Below are positions 51,866-59,572 of a DNA stretch of 64,000 bases, in pieces (within the stretch, counting starts at the first letter, position 1; each line of letters begins with the position of its first letter). Source of the stretch: Bryobacterales bacterium. GTDB lineage: Bacteria > Acidobacteriota > Terriglobia > Bryobacterales > Bryobacteraceae. The notes under the pieces were generated by a model that saw nothing but the letters and a program-made list of their open reading frames with translations, had not been told where the DNA came from and ran no database searches. Made by a program: the position numbers and the translations under genes. The DNA lies in contig JADLBD010000211.1 of the NCBI GenBank assembly GCA_020847975.1, forward strand, positions 35,019 through 99,018, written 5' to 3'.

Positions 51866-52240
51866 TCAGCGGTTAGCCGCCGGTTCATGCAGTCTGCGGA
51901 CCTTCACCGCGTCGAGCGATCCGTCGATCGCCGCCTTGGCGTCCACGGTGAGCAGGTCATCGGGTTTGAGCGAACTCTGGCTGATCTTATCCTTCCCGTC
52001 AAAGTAGACGGTCTTCTTCGAGCAGAAGAACTCCAGTGTGTTGCCGTCGGACATCTCGAGCGTCAGCTTCTTGCGCGTGATGGTCTTCAACGTCCCGTTG
52101 AATTGCGCCAGAGCTTCCGCGCTCGAGTTGGGCGCCGGCATCTGGCGGCGCTGCCCGGCGCCGCGGCGGGAATACTGCGCCGGCAGCGCCGGCGCTCCCA
52201 TACACAGGATCAAGCCGAACATGGCGAGCAATCGGGTCAT
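51866..52240 (-). CDS. Small exported protein, DUF5666-like beta domain
   Basis: A 124-residue protein starting with a signal peptide at the ATG at 52240 (MTRLLAMFGLILCMGAPALP). The linker is Arg/Ala-rich and the C-terminal 80 residues form a small beta domain (FNGTLKTITRKKLTLEMSDG; LEFFCSKKTVYFDGKDKISQ; LLTVDAKAAIDGSLDAVKVR), resembling the OB-like DUF5666 proteins common in acidobacteria. An upstream extension of 48 residues lacks conservation. Function unknown; convergent with the amidohydrolase gene with zero gap. Confidence 0.7.
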   Translation of the reverse strand: MTRLLAMFGLILCMGAPALPAQYSRRGAGQRRQMPAPNSSAEALAQFNGTLKTITRKKLTLEMSDGNTLEFFCSKKTVYFDGKDKISQSSLKPDDLLTVDAKAAIDGSLDAVKVRRLHEPAANR

Positions 52241-52309
52241 CTTCGAGGATGATGTCTTCACGGGACGAATGGTTACAACGTCGTGGGCGGATGACGCGCT
52301 GTAAACTGG

Positions 52310-52320
52310 AAGGAGGGAGA
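52310..52320 (+). promoter_or_regulatory. Strong ribosome-binding site for a 24-residue peptide
   Basis: AAGGAGGGAGA lies 5 to 9 bp before the GTG at 52326, an almost ideal Shine-Dalgarno match. It supports translation of the short frame that follows. Confidence 0.6.
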
Positions 52321-52325
52321 TTCTT

Positions 52326-52400
52326 GTGGACGCCATCTGGATCGTGCTTATTGTGTTGGGCGTGCTGTTGCTCAACCGTTTCACCGGCGGCGGTGGTTGA
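52326..52400 (+). CDS. Candidate small membrane peptide (24 residues)
   Basis: A GTG start with a near-perfect ribosome-binding site is followed by M-D-A-I-W-I-V-L-I-V-L-G-V-L-L-L-N-R-F-T and four glycines, then TGA. The first 16 residues are one hydrophobic membrane-spanning segment and the end is short and Gly-rich. It sits between the starts of a minus-strand exported protein gene (52240) and the 3' end of an aminotransferase gene (52470). I do not recognise a family. It could be a small regulator or a stray frame, but the ribosome-binding site and clean hydrophobic composition argue for a real product. Confidence 0.55.
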   Translation: MDAIWIVLIVLGVLLLNRFTGGGG

Positions 52401-52469
52401 GCGCCCCGAGGGCCCGGTCCGGGCTCTTGCGGAAGTTAGAACGCGGGGCGATCGCCGTCTCCGGAAAAA

Positions 52470-53669
52470 TCACGGGCGCAGGAACCGGCTGAGCCGCGCC
52501 ATGGCCTTCTCGAGGATTGGCCGCTCGGCGGCGTAGCAAATGCGGATGGACCCCTCGCCGCCCGCTCCAAAAGCTACACCCGGGGCCAGCCCCACTTTCG
52601 TCTCGAGCAGCAGCCGCTTGCAGAAATCGAACGAATCCGTGAGCCCGCCGATCTTCGGAAACAGATAGAACGCCCCTTCCGGCTTGGGCACCGTGACTCC
52701 GGGAATCCGCGCAAGCGCGGCAATGCAGAAATCGCGATTCTCCTTGAGCCGCGCGAGCATTTCCCGCAGCGATGGCTCCCCCCATAACAGCGCAGTCTCG
52801 GCCGCTCTCTGCGCAAAACTCGGCGCGTGCGAGATGATGAATTCGTTCAATTGCGCCGCCTTCTCGCACAAATCCGGACGCGACACAATCCAGCCGACGC
52901 GCCATCCCGTCATGCACCATGTCTTCGAGAATGACTGCACGACGATCACCGCATCCTCGGGCGACGCCTTCTTCAGAATAGTCGGGACAGGCTCCCCCAG
53001 CTTTGCTCCTCCGTAGTAGAGCCGCTCGTAGACTTCGTCCGCCATCAGCCACAACTTGTGCCGCCGCGCGATCTCGAGCAACCGGTCCTGGTCCTCGCCC
53101 GTCGCCACCCACCCCAGCGGATTCGACGGCGACGTATAGAGAATCACCCGCGTCCGTTCATTGATAGCGGCTTCCATGGCGTCAAAATCGATACCATAGC
53201 GGTCGCCCGCGAGCGGCTGCGCAATCTGCCGGACCACGGCGTTTGCCATGGTGACGATGGCGGAGCCGTTCGGCCACGCCGGCGTGAGGATAATTGCCTC
53301 GTCGCCGGGATTGAGCAGGCACCGCAGCGTCACGTTCAGCGCCTGGACGCCGCTGGTGGTAATCACGATGCGGTTTGCGGGATCGAGCGTCACCCCGTGG
53401 ATCTCTTCGTAATACCGCGCCAGCGCCTTGCGCGTGGACGGCATGCCCGCGTTCTCCGTGTAGAACGTGAACCCGTCCGCCATCGCCTTCTGCGCGGCCC
53501 GCTTGATGAACTCCGGCGTCGGGATGTTCGATTCGCCGAAATACAGGCGGAGCACCTTGTCGTTCTCATCTCTGGTGGAAGCGTCCATACGCATCGCCAG
53601 TTCCCCCAGTTCCCGGATGCGGGAATAGGGCACGGCCAGCGCGGAAGATGCAAGGCTCGGTTGACTCAT
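52470..53669 (-). CDS. Class I/II PLP-dependent aminotransferase (aspartate aminotransferase-like)
   Basis: A 399-residue PLP enzyme with the fold-type I pattern: LRLYFGESNIPTPEFIKRAA, ALARYYEEIHGVTLDPANRI, IVITTSGVQALNVTLRCLLN, VILYTSPSNPLGWVATGEDQ, LWLMADEVYERLYYG, and the cofactor lysine in QSFSKTWCMTGWRVGW. The C-terminal small domain follows (FGAGGEGSIRICYAAE). It converts an amino acid to a keto acid; which one is not predictable. It stands alone, divergent from the PIG-L deacetylase gene. Confidence 0.93.
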   Translation of the reverse strand: MSQPSLASSALAVPYSRIRELGELAMRMDASTRDENDKVLRLYFGESNIPTPEFIKRAAQKAMADGFTFYTENAGMPSTRKALARYYEEIHGVTLDPANRIVITTSGVQALNVTLRCLLNPGDEAIILTPAWPNGSAIVTMANAVVRQIAQPLAGDRYGIDFDAMEAAINERTRVILYTSPSNPLGWVATGEDQDRLLEIARRHKLWLMADEVYERLYYGGAKLGEPVPTILKKASPEDAVIVVQSFSKTWCMTGWRVGWIVSRPDLCEKAAQLNEFIISHAPSFAQRAAETALLWGEPSLREMLARLKENRDFCIAALARIPGVTVPKPEGAFYLFPKIGGLTDSFDFCKRLLLETKVGLAPGVAFGAGGEGSIRICYAAERPILEKAMARLSRFLRP

Positions 53670-53727
53670 CTTCCGTTAGCGTAGCTGATCCGCCTACCGC
53701 CTCGTCGCGGTGCAGTACCATGCAGGG

Positions 53728-54558
53728 ATGAGGAAGTGGCTTCTCGTGGCGAGTCTGCTGGCGGCGGGGCTGCCTGCCCAGGAATACCGCGGCCCGCGCA
53801 TCGAAGAGATGCGGGGAAAGACCATCATGCTCTTCACCCCGCACCCGGATGACGACACGTTCTGTTGCGCCGGCACGCTCTCCATGCTGGCGCGCAACGG
53901 CAACAATATCTACATCGCCATCTACACGAACGATGACAAGGGCTCCTACGATCCCGACATGACCAGCGAACGCCTGGCGCGGATCCGCAAAGCCGAAGAG
54001 GAAGAGTCGTGCCGCATTGTGGGGATTCCCAAAGAGAACATTCTCTGGATGGGTTATCACGACGGCATGCTCGAATACGCCAATCCGCGCGGCCTGGTGG
54101 AGCAGACCACGGCGCTCATCCGAAAATACCGGCCTGATGTTGTCGTCTCCATCGATCCGGGTTCGGAGACCGTACGGTGGCACAAGACCGACCATCGCAT
54201 GGCGGCCGTCAACACCCTCGACGCCGTGCGCGCCGCCGAGTGGCATCTCTACTTCCCCAACCAGCGCCTCCAGCAGGGCCTCGAGCCTTACTCCGTGCCG
54301 TTGTACCTGTTCTACTACGTGACGGAGAAGGACGCGAACTATTGGGTGAACATCGACAGCGTGATCGGGAAAAAACTCGATGCGGCGGCGGCGCACGTCA
54401 GCCAGTGGGAGCCGTCCGTCCACAAATACCGCCCGGATTGGGAACCCGAAACGCTGCGCAAGTTGAAGGACAGCCTTCGCGAACGCCTGCGCAAGCGCAG
54501 CAAGGACGGCCATGCCGTCGAGTCCTTCCGCATCGCCAGCAGTTTCAGCCAGCAGTAA
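53728..54558 (+). CDS. Exported PIG-L/LmbE-family deacetylase
   Basis: The ATG at 53728 begins a signal peptide (MRKWLLVASLLAAGLPAQEY); a GTG 18 bp earlier is an alternative. Metal ligands are in LFTPHPDDDTFCCAGTLSML, and the family sequence continues with SYDPDMTSERLARIRKAEEE and ILWMGYHDGMLEYANP. RWHKTDHRMAAVNTLDAVRA carries the third His. The family removes N-acetyl groups from GlcNAc-type sugars. Although BshB of bacillithiol synthesis is in this family, the signal peptide makes that role unlikely here. The TauD-like gene follows after 4 bp. Confidence 0.9.
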   Translation: MRKWLLVASLLAAGLPAQEYRGPRIEEMRGKTIMLFTPHPDDDTFCCAGTLSMLARNGNNIYIAIYTNDDKGSYDPDMTSERLARIRKAEEEESCRIVGIPKENILWMGYHDGMLEYANPRGLVEQTTALIRKYRPDVVVSIDPGSETVRWHKTDHRMAAVNTLDAVRAAEWHLYFPNQRLQQGLEPYSVPLYLFYYVTEKDANYWVNIDSVIGKKLDAAAAHVSQWEPSVHKYRPDWEPETLRKLKDSLRERLRKRSKDGHAVESFRIASSFSQQ

Positions 54559-54562
54559 CGCC

Positions 54563-55549
54563 ATGTCCAATCACGCCACTCCCATCCATGACGCTCCGTT
54601 CACCGGCCCCGGCGCCTGGCGCGGCGATCAATTCTCCAGCGCGGAGGAGTGGACCTACACGCTCTCCCCTCGACTTCTCGAAGAACTCGATGCCTCCTTG
54701 CGCCGCATCCGCGCGGAGGGCAAGCTGATTTCTCACCTCTCGCCCGCGGATTATTCGCTCCCATCCTTTGCCCGGGATGCGGAACGCTTGCGGCGCGAGG
54801 TGCGGAGCGGCCGCGGATTCCTCGTTGTTCGCGGGCTCGCCGCCGATAGCTACACCCCGGAGGAAGCAGCCATCCTCTATTGGGGGATCGCCGTCCATCT
54901 CGGCCATCCCATTCCACAAAACGCCAACGATGAATACCTCTTCCGGGTGCGCGACGAAGGATACGATTTCCACCGCCAATACGGCGCCAAGGGCGTGAGG
55001 ATTTCGCGCACCTCCTCCGCCATCGACTTTCACACCGATTCCTCGGCAGCCTACGCCGGATACACGCCGGATATCGTGTCGCTGCTTGCCTTGCAGGTAG
55101 CCAAGGAAGGCGGCGAGACGGCCATCGTCAGCGCCCAGTCCGTGCACAATATCCTGCGCGAAGAACGGCCCGATTGCCTGCGGCGTTTGTACGAACCCTT
55201 CTTCTTCGACCGCCGCGCCGAACTGCGCCCCGGCGAATCGCCCACCATCTCCGCTCCCTTGTTCACTTACGGCGATGCCCTCGCCATCCGCTACTTCCGC
55301 TTCAATCTGCTGAAAGGCCATGAGGCCGCCGGCGTCCCGCTCACGCCTCACGACCTCGAGTCTCTCGAATGCCTCGAGCAAGCCTGCCGCCGCGACGGTC
55401 TGGCCGTCCGTTTCCACATGCGGCGCGGCGACATGCAGTTCGTCAACAACCGCTTCATCCTCCACAGCCGCACCGCCTTTGAAGACCACGAAGAACCCGC
55501 CCGACGCCGGAATTTCCTGCGCCTCTGGATGCGCTACCGCGAAATTTGA
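54563..55549 (+). CDS. TauD/TfdA-family Fe(II)/2-oxoglutarate dioxygenase
   Basis: A 328-residue oxygenase with the iron ligands in SSAIDFHTDSSAAYAG (HxD) and the distal His in RFILHSRTAFEDHEEPARRR, where the following Arg binds 2-oxoglutarate. Other features: RSGRGFLVVRGLAAD, YWGIAVHLGHPIPQN and LLALQVAKEGGETAIVSAQS. It hydroxylates an organic substrate such as a taurine- or carnitine-like compound; the substrate is unknown. It lies 4 bp after the PIG-L deacetylase gene, so the pair is likely co-transcribed. Confidence 0.9.
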   Translation: MSNHATPIHDAPFTGPGAWRGDQFSSAEEWTYTLSPRLLEELDASLRRIRAEGKLISHLSPADYSLPSFARDAERLRREVRSGRGFLVVRGLAADSYTPEEAAILYWGIAVHLGHPIPQNANDEYLFRVRDEGYDFHRQYGAKGVRISRTSSAIDFHTDSSAAYAGYTPDIVSLLALQVAKEGGETAIVSAQSVHNILREERPDCLRRLYEPFFFDRRAELRPGESPTISAPLFTYGDALAIRYFRFNLLKGHEAAGVPLTPHDLESLECLEQACRRDGLAVRFHMRRGDMQFVNNRFILHSRTAFEDHEEPARRRNFLRLWMRYREI

Positions 55550-55632
55550 ACACACGCGTGTACTAGATTCAGGCGCCGATTCCGTATGTATGAGTAGAGC
55601 CGGATCGTGGCTATAAGCCGAGGAGGATCCAA

Positions 55633-56289
55633 ATGGCAATTACTTACAAACCGCAGGGCCTGTCTGTTCTCATTCTCGACAGCATTCCCACTCTCTTTCT
55701 TCACCCCAAGACCCGCGAAATCACCACTCCGGCGCTCATAGGCAGGAAATTCATGTGCAAGTTCCCGAGCGGCCAGTTGTACTTCGAATCGAAGCTCGAT
55801 CTCGACACGGACGGATCGGCCTACATCTCCCAGGATCCCAGCGGCCAGGCGTCCACTTCCGCCAAGGATGCCGGTGGAAAGTCTCTCGACGCCGACCTGA
55901 TCAACTACTTCGTGCTCCCGGGAGGCTTTTACCCCCAACACGGAATCCAACTGGGCGATATCGGCGTTGTCATCTACGGCATCCGGATGGCCTATGCCTG
56001 CTTCGGCGACGTAGGGCCGTCCAACAAACTCGGCGAGGGTTCCATCGCTCTCCACCGCGACTTGGGCCATGAGGTGATTGTCGGCCGCCACACCGCATCC
56101 GGCGGCCGCCTGATCAATGCGGGCATCTCTTCCGGAGTCATCACCATCGTCTTCCCGGGTTCCGGCAACGGACATGGCGTGAGAAATCAGGAGAGCGCCG
56201 CCATTGGAGAGCGGCTCTTTCAGAAACTGCTCAAGGAAGCAGAATCCATCGGCGACTTCCCTCTTCCGGGCGTCAGGAACATCGGCTGA
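55633..56289 (+). CDS. GH75 chitosanase-like protein
   Basis: A 218-residue protein. KLDLDTDGSAYISQDPSGQA, LDADLINYFVLPGGF and AYACFGDVGPSNKLGEGSIA match the fungal/bacterial chitosanase family GH75, whose catalytic acids fall in the last motif (the Asp of FGDVGP and the Glu of LGEGSIA). It would cut chitosan between glucosamine units. No signal peptide is visible at the chosen ATG, which is preceded at 55619 by AGGAGG, so the location is unclear. It stands alone between the dioxygenase and methyltransferase genes. Confidence 0.75.
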   Translation: MAITYKPQGLSVLILDSIPTLFLHPKTREITTPALIGRKFMCKFPSGQLYFESKLDLDTDGSAYISQDPSGQASTSAKDAGGKSLDADLINYFVLPGGFYPQHGIQLGDIGVVIYGIRMAYACFGDVGPSNKLGEGSIALHRDLGHEVIVGRHTASGGRLINAGISSGVITIVFPGSGNGHGVRNQESAAIGERLFQKLLKEAESIGDFPLPGVRNIG

Positions 56290-56485
56290 TTCTATTCCCC
56301 ACCGGAGATCCAGGCCCATGGCGAGGCGGCCTGTAAACCGCTGCTGTTTCTTCGGTGCATCGGGTGGAACTGAGTTGCCTGGACATCGCGTAGGATCCTC
56401 TCGATTCCCGACGAACGGCTGCCGCCCGTCGCCTCCGCGAGCGCGCAAGACCGCCCCCTCATAGCTCGCCTCCTCCTCGTCTACA

Positions 56486-57175
56486 ATGTCACCAATGCAC
56501 AGCGAACACTGCGTCTCTTCTCACCTGCGTCTGAACATAGAAGAGTACGACCGCATCATCCGCACCTACATCCCGCGCTATGAGGAGAGCCGCGGCGTTC
56601 AACTCGAGCTCCTCGCTGCGGCAAACATTCCCGCGCGTGCGCGGATCGTCGATCTGGGCGGCGGCACCGGTTCCCTGGCGGAGGCAATCCTCGAACGCTT
56701 TCCCTCCTCCTCGGTGCTGGTGCGCGACATCGACCCGGAGATACTCGCGCTCGCCCGGACCCGCCTTGCGCGCTTCGCTCACCGTGTCGAGCTTTCCCAC
56801 GGCTCCTTCATGGACCCTCTGCCGGCCGCCGATGCCGTGCTGTGCGCCTTTGCCCTGCACCACATCCCCGCTTTGGAGCGGAAAGCAGAAGCCTACCAGC
56901 GGATCCGGAATGCGCTTCGCCCCGGTGGCGTTTTCCTGAACACGGATGCCGTCAGCGGTCCGTTCTGGCCGTCGCTGCGCGAGGAGTGGGCCGTCTTCAT
57001 GGCGGGCCAGGGGTTCACTCTGGAGCAGGCTTACGGAAACCTCGACAGTTGGGCCGCCGAAGACACGTACTTCTCCGTGCACCAGGAGCTTACCGCGATG
57101 ACACAAGGCGGGTTTGAATCTCCGGAATGCTTCTGGCGCCATGGTCCCATCGCCATCCTCGGGGCGCGAGTCTAG
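56486..57175 (+). CDS. Class I SAM-dependent methyltransferase
   Basis: A 229-residue enzyme with motif I in RIVDLGGGTGSLAEAILERF, an acidic motif II residue in VLVRDIDPEILALARTRL, and motif IV in ADAVLCAFALHHIPALERK. Motif V and post-core region are in RIRNALRPGGVFLNTDAVSG. This resembles ubiquinone/menaquinone-type and small-molecule methyltransferases, but the substrate is unknown. Isolated between GH75-like and DUF481 genes. Confidence 0.9.
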   Translation: MSPMHSEHCVSSHLRLNIEEYDRIIRTYIPRYEESRGVQLELLAAANIPARARIVDLGGGTGSLAEAILERFPSSSVLVRDIDPEILALARTRLARFAHRVELSHGSFMDPLPAADAVLCAFALHHIPALERKAEAYQRIRNALRPGGVFLNTDAVSGPFWPSLREEWAVFMAGQGFTLEQAYGNLDSWAAEDTYFSVHQELTAMTQGGFESPECFWRHGPIAILGARV

Positions 57176-57470
57176 TTATTTCTGTCTTGCCCACACCTCC
57201 GCATGCAAGCGCGAATCAGGTAGAATAGGAAAACTGGGCGCTTGAATTCACACCGCGGGAGGTGAGATTCGTCCGTGCTGAGAGATTTCCATGCATTCGT
57301 GATGAGGGGCAGTCTTTTGATCGTTGAGTCTGCCATGTTCCTCGTTGCGCGTGCGGCAAGCCGGTTGTAGGCAATCCCGGTTTCAGACGGCACTCACTCT
57401 ACCCTGCAGATTTAGCCGCGGTGGAAGAACAATTCAGAGGGCAGATGCCCCGGAAAGCACTACAAAACCT
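57176..57470. other. Intergenic region without recognised gene
   Basis: About 295 bp before the DUF481 gene. Frames extending the DUF481 gene upstream encode polar, non-conserved residues. No clear promoter hexamer pair or hairpin was identified with confidence. Confidence 0.45.
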
Positions 57471-58535
57471 ATGCATTCACTGCTCAGATTTGTTAGGCCC
57501 ATCACTTTGTCATCCTTTGCTTTTGCGGCGATGGGCATTCTCCACGCCGATCAGATCGTAATGAAAAACGGGGACCGGGTGACTGGAACCATTGTCAAGA
57601 AGGATGGCAAGAACCTCGTCATTAAGACAGATCAGTTTGGCGTCGTCACCACCAGTTGGGATCAGGTGGAGTCCATCAAGGCGGAAAAGCCGCTCAATGT
57701 TGTTCTCGAGGATGGCAAGACTGTTCAAGGCGCGCTTTCGGTCACGGAGGGGAAAGTGGAGGTGGTGGGCAAAGAGACGAAAGTGGACGTGCCTGCCGCG
57801 CAGATCACCACCATTCGCGATGCCGATGAGCAGAAAGCCTTCGAGCGGTTGCAAAACCCCGGTTGGGGCGATCTCTGGGCAGGCGCCGCCAGCGTCGGAT
57901 TTGCCGGCACAAGCGGCAACGCGAGGACTCTCACCTTCACCACTGGCGTCAACGCCGCGCGTGTCACCAACACAGACAAGACTTCCATCTACTTCAATGC
58001 GATCAAAGCCTCGGCCCTCGTCAGTGGCCGCAGCGCCGGCACCGCGCAGGCTGTCCGCGGCGGCCTCTCCTATGGCCACAACGTGAGCCCGCGCCTCTTT
58101 CTCAACGCCTTCAATGATTACGAATATGACAAGTTCCAGAATCTGGATTTGAGATTCGTCATCGGCGGCGGCTTGGGTTTTCATGCCCTGAAAACGGAGC
58201 GCAGTTCGCTGGACCTGCTTGCCGGGGCGGACTTCAACCGGTCGAGTTTTAACACGCCTCTGATCCGGAAATCCGCGGAATTTTATTGGGGCAATGAGTA
58301 CAGCCTGAAAATGACCGCGGCCACATCGTTAGTGCAAAGTTTCCGCATGTTTAACGATTTGACAAACACCGGCGACTACCGCATTAACTTTGATATCGGC
58401 GCGGTGACGAAGATTTCCAAATGGCTTACCTGGAATCTTTCCTTGAGCGACCGTTACTTGAATAACCCGGCCCCGGGCCGAAAAACCAACGACTTTCTCT
58501 ATACGACCGGACTGGGATTCACGTTCGCTCGTTAG
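57471..58535 (+). CDS. DUF481 (YdiY-like) outer-membrane beta-barrel protein
   Basis: A 354-residue protein with a signal peptide (about residues 1-27). Residues 28-110 form a repeat of SH3-like strands (MKNGDRVTGTIVKKDGKNLV; VVLEDGKTVQGALSVTEGKV). From about residue 130 the DUF481 barrel follows (WAGAASVGFAGTSGNARTLT; AFNDYEYDKFQNLDLRFVIG; LDLLAGADFNRSSF), ending in TGLGFTFAR with a terminal aromatic residue close by. YdiY-type proteins are outer-membrane proteins of unclear function. The ATG at 57471 is chosen because the signal peptide begins there. Confidence 0.88.
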   Translation: MHSLLRFVRPITLSSFAFAAMGILHADQIVMKNGDRVTGTIVKKDGKNLVIKTDQFGVVTTSWDQVESIKAEKPLNVVLEDGKTVQGALSVTEGKVEVVGKETKVDVPAAQITTIRDADEQKAFERLQNPGWGDLWAGAASVGFAGTSGNARTLTFTTGVNAARVTNTDKTSIYFNAIKASALVSGRSAGTAQAVRGGLSYGHNVSPRLFLNAFNDYEYDKFQNLDLRFVIGGGLGFHALKTERSSLDLLAGADFNRSSFNTPLIRKSAEFYWGNEYSLKMTAATSLVQSFRMFNDLTNTGDYRINFDIGAVTKISKWLTWNLSLSDRYLNNPAPGRKTNDFLYTTGLGFTFAR

Positions 58536-59041
58536 ACCACAAAGGGTGCGGCGGCGCTCCTATTTCAACGCCGCCGCGCCCGTTTGGCGTGTCAGATCCG
58601 GCGCCGGACAAGATCACCGGCAAGGCGATGGCGCTCGCACTCAACTGTTCTTGCAGTGATGAGCAGCAGCAAGCCCAAGCACAACTGCGCAGACAACGAA
58701 CTCGGGCATCACACTGGACTCTGGCGCCGGCACACACGCAGAGTTTGCGTCGAGACTACATCCATCTGTGCCGGGATTCGCCCACACCGCTGCGCTGAGG
58801 CTCAATGCCAACAACCAGAGGCTTTAACAAATTCCTCATTAGCATGGTATCCTCAATTAAATAGTACTATTGGAACGCATAACCGACAAGCAAACAACAG
58901 GCGAAATAGTTACTGAACCTCAGGGAAATGTAGGGATAGAATCCCAAATGTAGTCTCAACCAAGGCCCGGCGCCATCCGCGGCCGAGGCGACAAAGGGGA
59001 CCACACGGGGGCGCGCCGGAGCGGGTTCTTTACGGCGGCGG
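58536..59041. other. Intergenic region of about 500 bp with a possible broken small gene
   Basis: Between DUF481 and DinB genes. The right part (58850-58950) is AT-rich and may hold a minus-strand promoter. The only coding signal I see is the frameshifted small frame at 58641-58845 listed separately. Confidence 0.4.
58641..58845 (-). pseudogene. Possible small exported protein, frameshifted
   Basis: GAGG precedes an ATG at 58845 (second ATG at 58839). The first frame reads MRNLLKPLVV, and after a one-base shift the next frame continues LALSLSAAVWANPGTDGCSL, which together look like a signal peptide and mature start. It ends ACVPAPESSVMPEFVVCAVV then GLAAAHHCKNS and a stop. The end resembles a degraded PEP-CTERM-like tail (a Pro-rich motif followed by a hydrophobic stretch). 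The span of 205 bp is one over a multiple of three. Evidence is modest. Confidence 0.35.
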
Positions 59042-59572
59042 CTATGCCAAATAGCGCTCCCGCACAATCTTCATGTGATGCAACTCGTGACCGGCAATCA
59101 CATATGCGAGCGCGCGCACGGTGATTTCGGCTCCGTTCGCCATGCCGCGGCGCTGCCAAGCTGCTTCATCGAATCCGCCGAACAGCAGCAGGGTGCCGCG
59201 GCGCACGACTTCCAGTTCATCGAGGAGGTCCTCCCAGTGCCGTTCGTCGAAGCGGCCGGGAGCGATGTAGCCGTCCTGCTCGAAGCCGTGCAGCGGCGTT
59301 TGGTCATTCCGGGCGAATCGTAAGGCCCGGTAGGCGAAGATACGCTCGGCATCGATGATATGGCCCACCACCTCCCGGATGCTCCATTTACCGTCGGCGT
59401 AGCGTTGGAAGGTCTGCCCGGAAGTAAGGGCGCGCAGGGTGGCGAGCGTCGCCTCCATCTGCGATTGCAGGGTCTTTATTACATCGCCATCGCCTACGAG
59501 ATGTACGTACTTGGCGTAGTATTCGGCGTATTCAGAGATCTCCGGACGGTGGACAACTGCTTGGGACATCAC
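59042..59572 (-). CDS. DinB family protein
   Basis: A 176-residue four-helix protein of the DinB/YfiT-like metalloprotein family: WSIREVVGHIIDAERIFAYR carries the first metal His, and VIAGHELHHMKIVRERYL the C-terminal HxxxH-type pair. Some members are thiol-dependent S-transferases that use bacillithiol, which would fit the bshA gene at 2.0 kb, but this link is inferred. The start ATG shares its A with the stop of the upstream amidohydrolase gene (TGATG), showing translational coupling. Confidence 0.9.
   Translation of the reverse strand: MMSQAVVHRPEISEYAEYYAKYVHLVGDGDVIKTLQSQMEATLATLRALTSGQTFQRYADGKWSIREVVGHIIDAERIFAYRALRFARNDQTPLHGFEQDGYIAPGRFDERHWEDLLDELEVVRRGTLLLFGGFDEAAWQRRGMANGAEITVRALAYVIAGHELHHMKIVRERYLA

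Noticed and set aside
53728..54558. PIG-L deacetylase as BshB in bacillithiol synthesis
   Set aside because: It carries a signal peptide and lies 50 kb from bshA, so it is unlikely to act on the cytoplasmic GlcNAc-malate intermediate.
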